Counted from the stretch's first letter, positions 9,934 to 20,331 are shown. The stretch is DNA of 64,000 nt from Algoriphagus aestuariicola (GCF_017254835.1 NZ_JAFKCW010000004.1:186001-250000); one strand, 5' to 3'. A program made the numbers and translations. The notes: generated from the letters alone by a model not told the origin.

Positions 9934-10398
9934 TCAGTGAAGCTCAAACAGTGCTTCGACCTCGACGGGAATGTTGTCTGGAAGTGAGCCCATCCCCACT
10001 GCCGAGCGAACTCCGATTCCGTTTTCCTCTCCCCACACACTTGCGAAAAGCTCGCTGCATCCGTTGATGATAAAGGGGTGTCTTTCGAAATCCGGTGTAC
10101 AGTTGACCATGCCCAGCACCTTGATCACGCGCTTGACCTTGTCCAGGCTGCCGATATTTGCCTTGATGGTGGACAGCATGGCTAGTCCGACCTGTCGAGC
10201 AGCCAGCTTTCCGGCATCCATATCCATGTCTACGCCGATTCTGCCGATGATCAGGCTGCCATCATCCTGCACCGTCCCATGACCGGAGAGATATAGGTAT
10301 TTGCCATCGATAAGGCATGGCTTGTAGACGCCGAGTGGCTTTGGAGCGGGAGGAAGGCTCAGACCGAGCTTCGCAAAGTTGTTTTCAGGTGTTTCCAT
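9934..10398 (-). CDS. RidA/YjgF-family protein
   Basis: About 154 residues from the ATG at 10398 (METPENNFAKLG); an in-frame ATG further upstream would overlap the next gene and adds no conserved sequence. The segments LSGHGTVQDDGSLIIGRIG, ARQVGLAMLSTIKANIGSLDKVKRVIKVLGMVN and GIGVRSAVGMGSLPDNIPVEVEALFEL are the classic RidA-fold core of the YjgH/HD-type subgroup. RidA proteins hydrolyse reactive enamine/imine intermediates from PLP enzymes; whether this subgroup keeps the activity is uncertain, since the conserved Arg at the usual place near VRSAVG is present but other residues differ. It lies 22 bases downstream of the permease gene on the same strand, so probably one operon. Confidence 0.85.
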   Translation of the reverse strand: METPENNFAKLGLSLPPAPKPLGVYKPCLIDGKYLYLSGHGTVQDDGSLIIGRIGVDMDMDAGKLAARQVGLAMLSTIKANIGSLDKVKRVIKVLGMVNCTPDFERHPFIINGCSELFASVWGEENGIGVRSAVGMGSLPDNIPVEVEALFELH

Positions 10399-10420
10399 CA
10401 GGGTTGATTTTGGACTGAAA

Positions 10421-11734
10421 TTAGACAAAAAGATCCAGAATGAGGACTCCAAACAAGCCTACAACGGCCACAATGGTCTCCATCAGCGACCAGGATTTGA
10501 TGGTATCCTTGATGCTCACGTTGAAAAATTCCTTGTACATCCAAAATCCCCCGTCATTGAAATGGGAGAACATCAGGCTCCCCGCGCCAATGGAAAGCAC
10601 AAGCAAATTCGGGTCTACATTCATAGTGGTGACCAATGGCGCGATAATCCCCGCTGTGGTCAAGCCCGCTACAGTTGCCGAACCAACGCAAATGCGGATG
10701 ACTGCCGTGATCATCCACGCAAGGATGAGCGGGTGGATGTCCCAGGTTTTTAGGCTTTCGGCAATGGTTAAGCTGACACCCGTATCTGTGAAAATCTGCT
10801 TGAGGGCACCCGCACCGGCGACAATAAGCAGGATCATGGCCACATCTTTCGTAGCAATGGTGTAGATGTCCATCAGCTTCACCATGTTGGTATTTCTGAA
10901 TATACCCAGCGAAAACGTAGCGTAAAGTACGGAGACTAACATCACCACGCCGGGGTCTGCAATGAAGTTAACCAGCGGACGAATCGGATCGTCCGGAGAA
11001 ATGTTCAAGTTCAAGGCGGTAGTTCCAATCAATAAAATCACGGGAAGCAGTGCGGTGAAGATGCTGTTTCCGATTCCCGGCAATTCACTTTCAGGCTTAG
11101 GTTCTGATTGGAAAGTCTTGAGGGGTTCCGATTTAATGTTTTTCAGGAAAGGGGAAAATAGCGGTCCTGCGATGATGATAGTCGGAATGGCTATCAGAAA
11201 ACCGTAGAAAAGTGTCAGTCCCATATTTGCTCCAAACTGTGCGACCAAGGCAGCCGGTGAAGGATGGGGAGGCAAAAAGCCGTGTGTTACCGAAAGGGCC
11301 GCAAGCAATGGAATGCCTACGTATACGGCCGGCAGCTTGTATTGATAGGAAACAGTGAAGGCCAAGGGTACGAGAAGCACGAAACCTACATTGTAAAAAA
11401 GCGGAATTCCCACGATCAAACCGGTGACGGCCATCGCCCAGGTCATGTGCTTTTCTCCGAAGATCCTCATCAGAAACCCTGCGATCCGCTGTGCCGCACC
11501 GCTTTCGGAGACTAGCTTCCCAAGCATCGCACCCGTCACGATCACGATGACCAGGTCTCCCAGCATGGCACCCATGCCTTTTTGCGCGGATTTGGCGACT
11601 TGGTCTGCCGGAAGTCCCAGCATCAGGCCAGCGGAGATGGAGGCGATCAAAAAAGCGAGAAAGGGATTGAGCTTGGCCCATACGATCAGAAGTACCAGGA
11701 TCGCTATGCTGAGCAAAACAAAAACAAAGGTCAT
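10421..11734 (-). CDS. GntP-family gluconate-type permease
   Basis: A 437-residue polytopic membrane protein with about 12 hydrophobic segments. Motifs of the gluconate:H+ symporter family are present: ISAGLMLGLPADQVAKSAQKGMGAMLG, GKLVSESGAAQRIAGFLMRIFGEK, the HGFLPPHPSPAALVAQFGANMG loop and the C-terminal SHFNDGGFWMYKEFF. The family imports gluconate or related hydroxy acids. The start ATG at 11734 gives an immediate TM1. It is followed closely by the RidA gene on the same strand. Confidence 0.92.
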   Translation of the reverse strand: MTFVFVLLSIAILVLLIVWAKLNPFLAFLIASISAGLMLGLPADQVAKSAQKGMGAMLGDLVIVIVTGAMLGKLVSESGAAQRIAGFLMRIFGEKHMTWAMAVTGLIVGIPLFYNVGFVLLVPLAFTVSYQYKLPAVYVGIPLLAALSVTHGFLPPHPSPAALVAQFGANMGLTLFYGFLIAIPTIIIAGPLFSPFLKNIKSEPLKTFQSEPKPESELPGIGNSIFTALLPVILLIGTTALNLNISPDDPIRPLVNFIADPGVVMLVSVLYATFSLGIFRNTNMVKLMDIYTIATKDVAMILLIVAGAGALKQIFTDTGVSLTIAESLKTWDIHPLILAWMITAVIRICVGSATVAGLTTAGIIAPLVTTMNVDPNLLVLSIGAGSLMFSHFNDGGFWMYKEFFNVSIKDTIKSWSLMETIVAVVGLFGVLILDLFV

Positions 11735-11808
11735 AGGTTGGTTTGGGGTTTAAAGGGTAAGATAGGCAAATCAGGGAAAAGTGCCTTTCCACCCGGAAAA
11801 TATTGAAC

Positions 11809-14124
11809 CTATTTCCTGATCAACTTGACCACCAGCTGATGTTGCTCCGATATGATCCAGACGAAGTAAATCCCGGGAGGCAGGGTTTGAATCAGCGGCT
11901 GAATATCGGCCCCAAGATACTTGGATTGAGCTACCAGCTGTCCCTGGGAGTTTTGGATGAGTAGCTGTGATCTTCTCAAGTCTAGATTTGGAGGAAGTAC
12001 CAGATGCAGGGGGCCATTGGAATAGGGGTTTGGATAGATGCTCAGGCTATTGGCTTCGGCTTCGATTTGCCTTCCTACCCTCAGGACATTGCTCCAAGTG
12101 AAATTTGCTGTTTTGTCCAGCTGCTTGATTCGGTAGAAATTATCCCGACGCAAATCGGCACTTTCATCAAGAAACTGAAAATGCTCCAAAACATGGCTAT
12201 TTGCCTGCGAGGCGATTTCACCAAGCTTTTCCCATCCGGATTCAATTGGATCGTGGCTCTTGTAGATTTCGAAAAAGAAATCCGACCCGTCTCCGACTAC
12301 TTTCCATTTCAACAAGATGCCTTGTTTGGTTAGGCTGGCGTCTGTTTCGAGCCAGTGGACAGGTAGTACGGATGCGGTTCTGAAGCTTCCGACGGTGAAA
12401 TTCTTGCCCGGCAAATCCGAGAAGCTCAGGCTCCGCCGAGCCCAAAGCTCGGTTGGGTCAATTCCAGGCAAGTGGCTGCCCGGAGCTGCGTAGCCGGTGC
12501 CAACTATCCGCAGGTCATCCACATCATCCACGATCAGTTTGTCTGCAGAGATCCGCAGTTCGAGCGGATTGGGAGTGGGCGTTATCCCCGAGAATTGAAA
12601 GTAGCTGAAAAGTCGATACAGTATCTCGGTGCCGTCAACGTCGTCAAACCCAGAATTGTATTCCGCTCCGCTGTATTCGGTGAAGGAAATCTGTAGATTC
12701 CCTCCGGCCGAGTTTCCCAGGAGCTGGACTTTACGGATGCCACCATTTCTCGTGTCTTGGAAGGGGAAGGTAGAATTTGCACCGTTCAGCGTCGCAGGGA
12801 TGCCATAGTAGTGGAACTGGCCTACGTTTTTCCAAGACCCATCGAAATAGACGAATGTACCGGCTAAGCCCGTGTTGATCGAAAGATTGTTGCCCTCCAA
12901 ATCCATACTTCCCTGGGTGAGTGTCAAGTCTCGCTGCACAGTAAGATCGGAATTGGGAAAGAAGTTGCCGCCGGTTTTGGTCAGAGTCAAATCCCGGACC
13001 ACAAGCAGAAAGCCCAGAATTTCCTGGTCGCCGGAACCTGCCAATGTCAGGCTTGTGTTGGATGCCGTGAAATTGCCCGAGCCGCTTTTTTCCAAGTTTC
13101 CATGCAGGATCAATTGATTGGGGAGGGCGAGGTTTTGGCTTCCCTGAAGTTCGATGTCCCGGACTGAGATTGGGGTTGCCGCGTCGGCATAGGAGCTGGC
13201 TAGATAAGTCTTTCCGGTTGATCCGCCACGAAAGACGATTTTCCCATCAAGCTGGAAATTGGCCGCTTCTATTCTGGGCGCATTGCCTTCTAGAATCAGG
13301 GTGCCGCCATTTTGAAGAGTAAAGTCCTGCGCGCTGGTAGTCCCACTGGTAGATCTATTGAGTATTCCGGCATTGCATTCGGAAATAAAAGTCGCACCGG
13401 ATTCAACGACCATACTACCATAGGGTCCTACTCCAAATACGGAAGTTTCTGTGTTGAACGACAGCGAAAAGCAAGTGTTTGGCAATACTGAAGTATCTAT
13501 TTTTTGGAATAAGGTACCTGATCGGACGGTGAAGGCAAGGGCTTTGAGGGGAGCCTCCAGCGTCAGGGTTTCTCCTGGGTCCGCATCGAATATGACGGCA
13601 AAGCGACTTTGGGTGGTCTGGGCGCTCCAGCTATTTTTCTGAACAATCACCCGGGAGCTGCCTTTGAAAACAAGCGTGCTTGAAACGGAATTTCCGATCC
13701 AGTTTTGGCTGTTCCAGGCATTGTCGGGTGTTCCGGGGGCTGCTCCTGAAAAAGCGTTCAAGGATCCATACACATGTAGCTGAAATCCGGACAGGTTCAA
13801 TTTTTGGCCTGCCCCCGTTTCAGCATTGATAAACACGCTTTTCACAGCCTCGTTGCTGGTCAATGTCAGGGTATGGGTCTGGTTGATGTAGATGTCATTG
13901 CCCTGACCGGGTTTGCTCGTGGCAGGGTTCCAAGTAATTCCATCCCAAAAAACCCAAATGGAAATGTCCGAGAAATTGCCGCTGGCGGTAGTTTTGTAGG
14001 CGTTTAGTTCTTGGGAAAAAGCCTTGCCAAGAAGCAGCCAGACCGCTGCAACTGCCAGGAATAACCAGTATATTCGGCGGGTAAAAAAATTCCTTCTGGA
14101 ATCTAAAAAAGTATTAGTATCCAT
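11809..14124 (-). CDS. Secreted protein with a type IX (Por) C-terminal sorting domain
   Basis: A 771-residue exported protein. It has an N-terminal signal/anchor (about residues 14-38), then a long beta-rich region with repeated short strands (LTLTSNEAVKSVFIN, LTLAGSGDQEILGFLLVVRDLTLTK) like a parallel beta-helix, a fibronectin-like section around residue 590-690 (HWLETDASLTKQGILLKWKV), and a final 75-residue sorting domain (SIYPNPYSNGPLHLVLP ... LPPGIYFVWIISEQHQLVVKLIRK). This tail directs proteins through the type IX system to the cell surface. The passenger function is not recognisable; it may be adhesive. It starts at an ATG, is divergent from the following DUF4105 gene and ends next to the permease promoter region. 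Confidence 0.85.
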   Translation of the reverse strand: MDTNTFLDSRRNFFTRRIYWLFLAVAAVWLLLGKAFSQELNAYKTTASGNFSDISIWVFWDGITWNPATSKPGQGNDIYINQTHTLTLTSNEAVKSVFINAETGAGQKLNLSGFQLHVYGSLNAFSGAAPGTPDNAWNSQNWIGNSVSSTLVFKGSSRVIVQKNSWSAQTTQSRFAVIFDADPGETLTLEAPLKALAFTVRSGTLFQKIDTSVLPNTCFSLSFNTETSVFGVGPYGSMVVESGATFISECNAGILNRSTSGTTSAQDFTLQNGGTLILEGNAPRIEAANFQLDGKIVFRGGSTGKTYLASSYADAATPISVRDIELQGSQNLALPNQLILHGNLEKSGSGNFTASNTSLTLAGSGDQEILGFLLVVRDLTLTKTGGNFFPNSDLTVQRDLTLTQGSMDLEGNNLSINTGLAGTFVYFDGSWKNVGQFHYYGIPATLNGANSTFPFQDTRNGGIRKVQLLGNSAGGNLQISFTEYSGAEYNSGFDDVDGTEILYRLFSYFQFSGITPTPNPLELRISADKLIVDDVDDLRIVGTGYAAPGSHLPGIDPTELWARRSLSFSDLPGKNFTVGSFRTASVLPVHWLETDASLTKQGILLKWKVVGDGSDFFFEIYKSHDPIESGWEKLGEIASQANSHVLEHFQFLDESADLRRDNFYRIKQLDKTANFTWSNVLRVGRQIEAEANSLSIYPNPYSNGPLHLVLPPNLDLRRSQLLIQNSQGQLVAQSKYLGADIQPLIQTLPPGIYFVWIISEQHQLVVKLIRK

Positions 14125-14162
14125 TAAAAAGAGGATTTAAAAAGTACTATTAATTTAAGAAA

Positions 14163-15353
14163 ATGATCAAAAATATTAAAATAGTTTTTCTGATTTTTTT
14201 TCTGATAATCCTAGTTCCAACTAATTCCAAAGCTCAATCCCACCGTGTTAGTCTTCTGACTTGTGATGCAGGGGAGGAAATCTATACCTCTTTTGGGCAC
14301 AGTGCGGTGCGGGTTCAGGATCTGAGTACCGGTCAGGATTTGGTGTATAATTATGGAACCTTTGACTTTGGAGCACCCAATTTTGTATTGAATTTTGCTG
14401 GCGGCAGGCTGGACTATTTTCTCTCTGTGTCGACTTTTGACCGGTTTATTGCCGAGTACGACTACTTCGAGCGGAGTGTTCGGGAGCAGGTACTGGATCT
14501 GAATGAGACTCAGACCAAAGATCTTGTGCAGTTTTTGCAGACCAATTACCTCCCAGAGAACAGAAACTATCGGTACGACTTTTTCTTTGATAATTGTGCG
14601 ACCCGAATTCGTGACGCAATGAGGGTAATTCTCGGCGATCAACTTGTCTGGAACGAGCAAAAGCAGCTTCCCGTTGAAAAGACTTTCCGAGAATTGATAG
14701 ATGAGAAGGTGCTTTACATGCCTTGGTCGGACTTGGGAATTGACATTGCGCTCGGATCGAGACTAGACCGTGACGCTACCCCGTTTGAGGAGCAATTTTT
14801 GCCATCTTACATGGAGATGGCTTTTGGCAGTGCAGAGATCATCGGAGATGGCCCCTCCCGCCCTTTGGTTAGTCAAAGTCGGGTAATATTGGATTTCCCG
14901 GATTCAGAGGAAAAAATGGCAACGTTGAATCCTTATTGGATTTTTTGGGTGATAGCTTTTGCCTTTACAGCAATGACATTTATCGGCCACAAGAAGAAAA
15001 GGCTTTTCATTGGCATTGATATCTTTGTTTTTGGGATTTTGGGAACTATTGGTCTTGTACTTGCGGCACTTTGGATTGGATCTGAGATTCCTTCAACTAA
15101 ATGGAACTGGAATATTCTCTGGGCATTTCCCGGACATCTGGCGCTCGTGTATGGACTCACCAAAAAACAAATCCAACCTTGGGTAAAAAAGTATCTCCTT
15201 TTCGCGTTGATTCTAGCGGATGCGGCGGTGGTTTTTTGGATATTGGGCTGGCAGTCTTTTCACCCGAGCCTGATCCCGCTGCTGCTGGTGATCATCCTGC
15301 GTACGAACTACCTGTACTATAATCTAGGTGGCAGATCCCTGAAAGTCGCCTGA
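14163..15353 (+). CDS. DUF4105 (Lnb N-terminal-like) membrane protein
   Basis: A 396-residue protein with a signal peptide (residues 1-24). The DUF4105 domain covers about residues 28-190, with the conserved TCDAGEEIYTSFGHSAVRV, YNYGTFDFGAPNFVLNFAGGRLDYFL and DFFFDNCATRIRDAMR segments (His, Cys and Asn positions that look catalytic). Four or five transmembrane helices follow from about residue 258 to the end. The domain is related to the N-terminal part of lacto-N-biosidase and is common in Bacteroidota; its role is unknown. It is divergent from the T9SS gene, with 38 bases between the starts, and is 52 bases upstream of uvrB. Confidence 0.85.
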   Translation: MIKNIKIVFLIFFLIILVPTNSKAQSHRVSLLTCDAGEEIYTSFGHSAVRVQDLSTGQDLVYNYGTFDFGAPNFVLNFAGGRLDYFLSVSTFDRFIAEYDYFERSVREQVLDLNETQTKDLVQFLQTNYLPENRNYRYDFFFDNCATRIRDAMRVILGDQLVWNEQKQLPVEKTFRELIDEKVLYMPWSDLGIDIALGSRLDRDATPFEEQFLPSYMEMAFGSAEIIGDGPSRPLVSQSRVILDFPDSEEKMATLNPYWIFWVIAFAFTAMTFIGHKKKRLFIGIDIFVFGILGTIGLVLAALWIGSEIPSTKWNWNILWAFPGHLALVYGLTKKQIQPWVKKYLLFALILADAAVVFWILGWQSFHPSLIPLLLVIILRTNYLYYNLGGRSLKVA

Positions 15354-15405
15354 TTTTCGAGTTTCGAAAACCTTTTGATCAGTCTTTGTTGTTGGGAGAA
15401 AAGCT

Positions 15406-17448
15406 ATGGAATTTAAACTAACCTCTGATTACCAACCTACCGGCGATCAACCCAAGGCGATCGAGGAGCTTACCTCAGGAGTCAAAGCAGGCGAACCCGC
15501 TCAAGTACTGCTTGGGGTGACAGGCTCCGGCAAAACCTTTACGGTCGCCAATCTGATTCAGCAGACCCAAAAGCCGACTTTGGTTCTCAGCCACAACAAG
15601 ACCTTGGCAGCGCAGCTTTATGGGGAATTCAAGCAGTTTTTCCCGGATAACGCGGTCGAATATTTCATCTCCTACTACGACTACTATCAGCCGGAGGCTT
15701 TTATCCCCAGCTCGGGCACTTATATCGAAAAAGATCTAAGCATCAACCAGGAGATTGAGAAGCTTAGGCTCAGTGCGACCTCTTCCCTGCTGACCGGAAG
15801 GAGGGACGTGATTGTGGTCGCTTCGGTGTCCTGTATCTACGGTATCGGCAATCCGGATGAATTTGGGAAAAATGTCGTCCGTCTCCAGGAGGGTGACCGA
15901 ATTCCTAGAAATCAGCTGTTGTTCAAGCTGGTAGACATTCTTTACAGCAGAACACAAACGGACCTGACCCATGGTACTTTCCGGGTCAAGGGCGATACTG
16001 TCGACATTTTTGTCGCCTACGCGGATTTTGCCTACCGGATTTTCTTCTGGGGAGACGAGATCGAGGCGATCCAGCGCATAGAGCCTGCGACGGGCAAAAA
16101 GCTTTCTGACGAAAAAATCATCTCGATCTTTCCGGCTAACCTATTCGTTACCGGACGCGATACCATCCAGACTGCCATCCATGAGATCCAGGATGATATG
16201 GTCGCCCAAGTGAATTTCTTCGAGAAAGAAGGGAAATTCATGGAGGCCAAGCGCCTGCAGGAACGGACGGAATTTGATCTGGAGATGATCCGCGAGCTCG
16301 GATATTGCTCTGGGGTGGAAAACTATTCCCGGTATTTCGACCGCAGGCTGCCGGGTGCAAGGCCTTTCTGCCTGCTGGATTACTTTCCCGATGACTATCT
16401 GTTGGTGATCGACGAGAGCCATGTGACCGTCCCTCAGATTCGGGCTATGTGGGGAGGAGACCGGTCGCGCAAGGTGAATTTGGTCGATTACGGTTTCCGC
16501 TTGCCCTCAGCTTTGGATAATAGGCCATTGAAGTTTGAGGAATTTGAGCAGTTGACCAATCAGGTGATTTATGTTTCAGCTACGCCAGCCGACTACGAAC
16601 TGGCGCTGACAGAAGGGGTGGTCGTTGAGCAGATCATTCGACCTACCGGTCTCTTAGACCCCACCATAGATATACGGCCCAGCCAAAACCAAATCGATGA
16701 TCTTCTGGAAGAAATTGACCAAACGATCAAAACCGAAGCGCGCGTGCTGGTGACCACGCTGACCAAGCGCATGGCCGAGGAGCTTCAAAAGTTCCTGGAG
16801 CGGGCTGGTGTGAAATCCCGCTACATCCACTCAGAAGTAAAGACGCTCGATCGAGTGGAGATTTTGCGTGAGCTCAGACTCGGGATTTTTGATGTATTAG
16901 TCGGCGTCAACCTGCTCCGGGAAGGCTTGGATCTTCCGGAAGTTTCTCTTGTCGCGATCTTGGATGCCGATAAGGAGGGCTTTTTGAGAAATGAACGCTC
17001 CCTGGTACAGACTATCGGTCGTGCTGCAAGAAACTCGGAAGGCCGCGTGATCATGTACGCCGATAAGATAACAGAGTCCATGCAGGCAGCCATCGATGAG
17101 ACTCGGAGAAGGCGTGCATTGCAGACAGCCTACAATGAAGAGAATGGTATCACGCCTACCACGGTGATCAAGTCTAGGGACAAGATCATGGGCCAGACCA
17201 AAGTCGCCGACTCCAAAAAAGGGACAAAATACTATGCAGAGCCCATGCCGTCTGAAGCACAGGTCGCGGCTGACCCGGTGGTCGAATATCTCAGCAAGGA
17301 CAAGTTGGAAAAGCTTATTCAGCAAACTCAAAAGCTCATGGAAAAAGCCGCCAAGGAGCTCAACTTTATGGAAGCCGCTCGGCTACGGGATGAGTGGCAA
17401 GCCCAAAAATCCCGGCTTGCAGAGCTCAACCGAGGCCTCGGCAACTAG
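15406..17448 (+). CDS. uvrB: Excinuclease ABC subunit B
   Basis: A 680-residue UvrB of normal length. The Walker A motif [10 protein letters not shown] is at about residues 38-47, the beta-hairpin with [21 protein letters not shown] near 92-112, helicase motif II DESHVT about 338, and motifs V/VI ([25 protein letters not shown]) around 500-550. The C-terminal UVR domain ([29 protein letters not shown]) for UvrC binding closes the protein. It verifies DNA damage and loads UvrC in nucleotide excision repair. The ATG start gives the usual N-terminus [17 protein letters not shown]. Confidence 0.98.
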   Translation: MEFKLTSDYQPTGDQPKAIEELTSGVKAGEPAQVLLGVTGSGKTFTVANLIQQTQKPTLVLSHNKTLAAQLYGEFKQFFPDNAVEYFISYYDYYQPEAFIPSSGTYIEKDLSINQEIEKLRLSATSSLLTGRRDVIVVASVSCIYGIGNPDEFGKNVVRLQEGDRIPRNQLLFKLVDILYSRTQTDLTHGTFRVKGDTVDIFVAYADFAYRIFFWGDEIEAIQRIEPATGKKLSDEKIISIFPANLFVTGRDTIQTAIHEIQDDMVAQVNFFEKEGKFMEAKRLQERTEFDLEMIRELGYCSGVENYSRYFDRRLPGARPFCLLDYFPDDYLLVIDESHVTVPQIRAMWGGDRSRKVNLVDYGFRLPSALDNRPLKFEEFEQLTNQVIYVSATPADYELALTEGVVVEQIIRPTGLLDPTIDIRPSQNQIDDLLEEIDQTIKTEARVLVTTLTKRMAEELQKFLERAGVKSRYIHSEVKTLDRVEILRELRLGIFDVLVGVNLLREGLDLPEVSLVAILDADKEGFLRNERSLVQTIGRAARNSEGRVIMYADKITESMQAAIDETRRRRALQTAYNEENGITPTTVIKSRDKIMGQTKVADSKKGTKYYAEPMPSEAQVAADPVVEYLSKDKLEKLIQQTQKLMEKAAKELNFMEAARLRDEWQAQKSRLAELNRGLGN

Positions 17449-17472
17449 TCTGTAATAAAAGCAATCGAAGCC

Positions 17473-18117
17473 ATGACCCTTCAGGAAGTAAAAGTCTTGG
17501 CCAACAAAGGCGAGGGGCTCAAGATCGAATTCAAGAAAAAGGCTGCATTTCCCGAGAAGATCGTGCGGGAGGTGATCGCATTGGCCAATACCGCAGGAGG
17601 GGATTTGTTGATCGGGGTCGACGATGATGGCACAGTCAGCGGTCAGCGCTACATCGAAGAGGAAATTTTTATACTGGAAAAATCTATTAGAGAGCTCATC
17701 TTTCCGGACTTGAGAGTGGAGATTTTTACCGTTAAGTTGAACGAGAAAAAGGGCGTAGCCGTATTTCGTATCCCCTTGAGCCCAGATCGCCCGCATTACC
17801 TGAATGTGGGCGACAGAAAACAATCCTACATCCGCGTGGGAGACCGCAGCGTCCAGGCCAGCCGTGAAGTTTGGGAAGTGTTGAGGAGGAACCGTGTCCC
17901 CAGGGATACGATTTTTACCTATGGTTGGAAGGAGGAGATTCTCATGAAAGCCTTGGAGGAAAAGGGACAGATCACCTTGAAAGAGTTTTCGAAATTGGCC
18001 AAGATTCCACCCTTTTTGGCCTCCAAAACACTAGTCAGGTTAGTATCTGCCAATGTCCTTGTCCTTCATCCCCAAGAAATGGAGGACTATTTTACCATCA
18101 AGTCGCAGGAAGGATGA
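17473..18117 (+). CDS. AlbA_2/Schlafen-type ATP-binding domain protein
   Basis: A 214-residue protein. The AlbA_2 (Schlafen, divergent AAA-4) domain fills about residues 1-135: EGLKIEFKKKAAFPEKIVREVIALANTAGGDLLIGVDDDG is the family signature, followed by the YIRVGDRS segment. The last 70 residues look like a winged helix (EKGQITLKEFSKLAKIPPFLASKTLVRLVSANVLVLHP). Such proteins are usually annotated as putative DNA-binding transcriptional regulators, though related Schlafen domains can be RNases. It is 24 bases downstream of uvrB and may be co-transcribed. Its end overlaps the convergent desulfhydrase gene by 20 bases. Confidence 0.8.
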   Translation: MTLQEVKVLANKGEGLKIEFKKKAAFPEKIVREVIALANTAGGDLLIGVDDDGTVSGQRYIEEEIFILEKSIRELIFPDLRVEIFTVKLNEKKGVAVFRIPLSPDRPHYLNVGDRKQSYIRVGDRSVQASREVWEVLRRNRVPRDTIFTYGWKEEILMKALEEKGQITLKEFSKLAKIPPFLASKTLVRLVSANVLVLHPQEMEDYFTIKSQEG

Positions 18118-19015
18118 TCCCCGTTTTTTCTGAAAATCCTTCGTTTCCCTGAAGCCCTCCAGTATGGATCATCAGAATCCGGGATTGCTTTGCAAAATGG
18201 TCTTTTCCGATCAGGTCCCAAAGCGCAAAAGCCAGTTTGCCCGTATAGATGGGATCGAGGGGAATACCAAACTCGGAATGAAACCACTGTAGAAATCCGA
18301 TCAGTTCAGGCTTGGTTTTTCCATAGCCTCCGAAGTGATACTCGGCATGAACGGCGTGGCTCCCTTTTGGCTTGATCTCGTATTTCGCCAGCATTTCCGA
18401 GATTTGTCGGTAAATGAAATCTCCCTTTAAGGACGAAAAGCCCAGCAGATTTTGGTGGTTTTTGATTGTCGCCGCAAGTCCTGCAAAAGTCCCCCCCGTA
18501 CCGATGGAAACGCAGATATGGGAGAATCCGGCAGTTTCTTTTCCCAGGATTTCTTTTGTGCCAGCGATGGCAAGTTCGTTTGTGCCACCCTCGGGGATTA
18601 GATAAAAATCCCCAAATTCCTCTTTGAGTTTATCCAGGAATTCGGGGGAATCTTTGTTTCGATAGCTTTCCCTATCCACAAGACGAAGGACCATTCCCAT
18701 TTCTTTGGCATGGCGTAGCGTAGGATTGCCCAAGTCCGCGTCTTGTCCGCGGATCACTCCGATGCTCGGAAGTCCCGCCGCATGGGCCGCCGATGCCGTG
18801 GCGAAGATGTGGTTTGAAAATGCGCCTCCAAAGGTCAGTATGGTTTTTTTGCCAGATTCTTTTGCGGCTTTGAGGTTGTATTTAAGTTTGAAAAACTTGT
18901 TGCCCGAGACCTCATCATCGATCTGGTCTAGTCGCAAAACGGCAAAATCCACAGCCTTTTTTCTTAAAAGCGGATGGGTGATGTATTGAATGGTGCCAAT
19001 TGGTGGGACAAGCAT
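18098..19015 (-). CDS. ACC deaminase/D-cysteine desulfhydrase-family PLP enzyme
   Basis: About 305 residues starting at the ATG at 19015 (MLVPPIGTIQYITHP); an in-frame ATG at 19072 would run into the divergent pseudouridine synthase gene. The PLP lysine is in DEVSGNKFFKLKYNLKAA (about residue 38-43). LTFGGAFSNHIFATASAAHAAG and the phosphate-binding SIGTGGTFAGLAAT are typical of fold-type II enzymes of the ACC deaminase/D-cysteine desulfhydrase family. The D-cysteine desulfhydrase reaction is more common than true ACC deamination; the sequence alone does not decide. It is divergent from the next gene. Confidence 0.88.
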   Translation of the reverse strand: MLVPPIGTIQYITHPLLRKKAVDFAVLRLDQIDDEVSGNKFFKLKYNLKAAKESGKKTILTFGGAFSNHIFATASAAHAAGLPSIGVIRGQDADLGNPTLRHAKEMGMVLRLVDRESYRNKDSPEFLDKLKEEFGDFYLIPEGGTNELAIAGTKEILGKETAGFSHICVSIGTGGTFAGLAATIKNHQNLLGFSSLKGDFIYRQISEMLAKYEIKPKGSHAVHAEYHFGGYGKTKPELIGFLQWFHSEFGIPLDPIYTGKLAFALWDLIGKDHFAKQSRILMIHTGGLQGNEGFSEKTGIILPAT

Positions 19016-19050
19016 TGGAGGACTTTTGCCAAAGTTAAGCCTCATCCCCC

Positions 19051-19058
19051 TATTTTTG
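19051..19058 (+). promoter_or_regulatory. Candidate -7 box (TATTTTTG) of the pseudouridine synthase gene
   Basis: An exact match to the Bacteroidota -7 consensus TAnnTTTG, ending 5 bases before the ATG at 19064. If used, transcription would begin at or very near the start codon, giving an almost leaderless message. Confidence 0.45.
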
Positions 19059-19063
19059 CAGCC

Positions 19064-20098
19064 ATGAGCCAACAGCCCGAAGAGGAATTCGAAGAGGATG
19101 AGTTAGAATTATATGAGCGCCACCGTATCCTCGTGGACAAGGGACAGTCATTGGTCCGCATAGACAAGTTTTTGACGGAAAAGATAGCCTATGTCACCAG
19201 AAATAAGGTGCAGCAGGCTATTGATAACGAAACAGTCCTGGTCAACGGAAAAGCGGTCAAGTCCAATTACCGCATCAAGCCGCTTGACGACATCCAGGTT
19301 TTCATGGATAAGCCCAGACGGGATACGGAGGTGATCCCCGAGGATATCCCCTTGGACATCGTGTATGAGGACAAAAGCCTGCTGATAGTCAACAAGCCTC
19401 CGGGAATGGTCGTACATCCGGCCCACGGCAACTGGAATGGTACCCTGGCCAATGCGCTAGTTTTCCACTTCCAACATTTGCCGGAAATGAAGGGCAACGA
19501 GGGCCGGCCGGGCCTGGTCCATCGAATTGACAAGGATACTTCGGGACTTTTGGTGATCGCAAAATCGGAAGAAGCGATGACGCCATTGGCGGCACAGTTT
19601 TTCCACCATACGATCCAGCGGACATACCTTGCACTTGTATGGGGCGAGCTGGAGGCTGATTCAGGTACGATTCGAGGCAACGTCGGCAGAAGTGCCAAAG
19701 ACAGGAAAGTGATGGATGTGTTTCCTGACGGAAGCCAAGGTAAACACGCGGTGACCCATTGGAAAGTCGTAAAGCGATTGCGCTATGTGACGCTGGTACA
19801 ATGTAACCTGGAGACGGGCCGCACCCATCAGATCCGTGCGCACATGAAGTTTATTGGACACCCTTTGTTCAACGATGCGATGTATGGGGGGGACAAGATC
19901 CGCAAGGGTACCCAGTTTGCAAAATATAAGGCATTTGTGCAGAACTGCTTCGATCTAATGCCTCGCCAGGCGCTGCATGCGATGAGTTTGGGATTTGTGC
20001 ATCCGCTTACCAAAGAGCAACTCTACTTCGAGGCACAGCTGCCGGAGGATTTCTCAGCAGTACTTGAGAAATGGGAATCCTATGTCAATTTTGACTAG
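19064..20098 (+). CDS. RluA-family 23S rRNA pseudouridine synthase
   Basis: About 344 residues from the ATG at 19064 (MSQQPEEEFEEDEL). An S4 RNA-binding domain spans about residues 26-85 (VRIDKFLTEKIAYVTRNKVQQAIDNETVLVNGK). The catalytic core follows, with the active-site motif RPGLVHRIDKDTSGLLVIAK (catalytic Asp about residue 155) and GRTHQIRAHMKFIGHPLFND. Length and the acidic N-terminus fit RluD-like enzymes that modify helix 69 of 23S rRNA, but RluC cannot be excluded. The upstream in-frame ATG at 18974 lies within the divergent gene and is not the start. Confidence 0.93.
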   Translation: MSQQPEEEFEEDELELYERHRILVDKGQSLVRIDKFLTEKIAYVTRNKVQQAIDNETVLVNGKAVKSNYRIKPLDDIQVFMDKPRRDTEVIPEDIPLDIVYEDKSLLIVNKPPGMVVHPAHGNWNGTLANALVFHFQHLPEMKGNEGRPGLVHRIDKDTSGLLVIAKSEEAMTPLAAQFFHHTIQRTYLALVWGELEADSGTIRGNVGRSAKDRKVMDVFPDGSQGKHAVTHWKVVKRLRYVTLVQCNLETGRTHQIRAHMKFIGHPLFNDAMYGGDKIRKGTQFAKYKAFVQNCFDLMPRQALHAMSLGFVHPLTKEQLYFEAQLPEDFSAVLEKWESYVNFD

Positions 20099-20331
20099 TT
20101 TGTTCTCAATTTTGGAAAAAAAGTCTGCCATTTATGTGAAAAACGTAAATATTGTTAGGATTAGGTATGAAAAATGTAAAAAAGTATCTTGCTGTTAACG
20201 GATCGTCAAAACCATGGAGCATAAAGTATACGATATTGATAAAATGACATAATTCAATCGTTACCATTAAAAATAATGTAAATATTCATCGAAATGTTTG
20301 AAAAGTTTGCAATGAATAGAAAAATGCATGC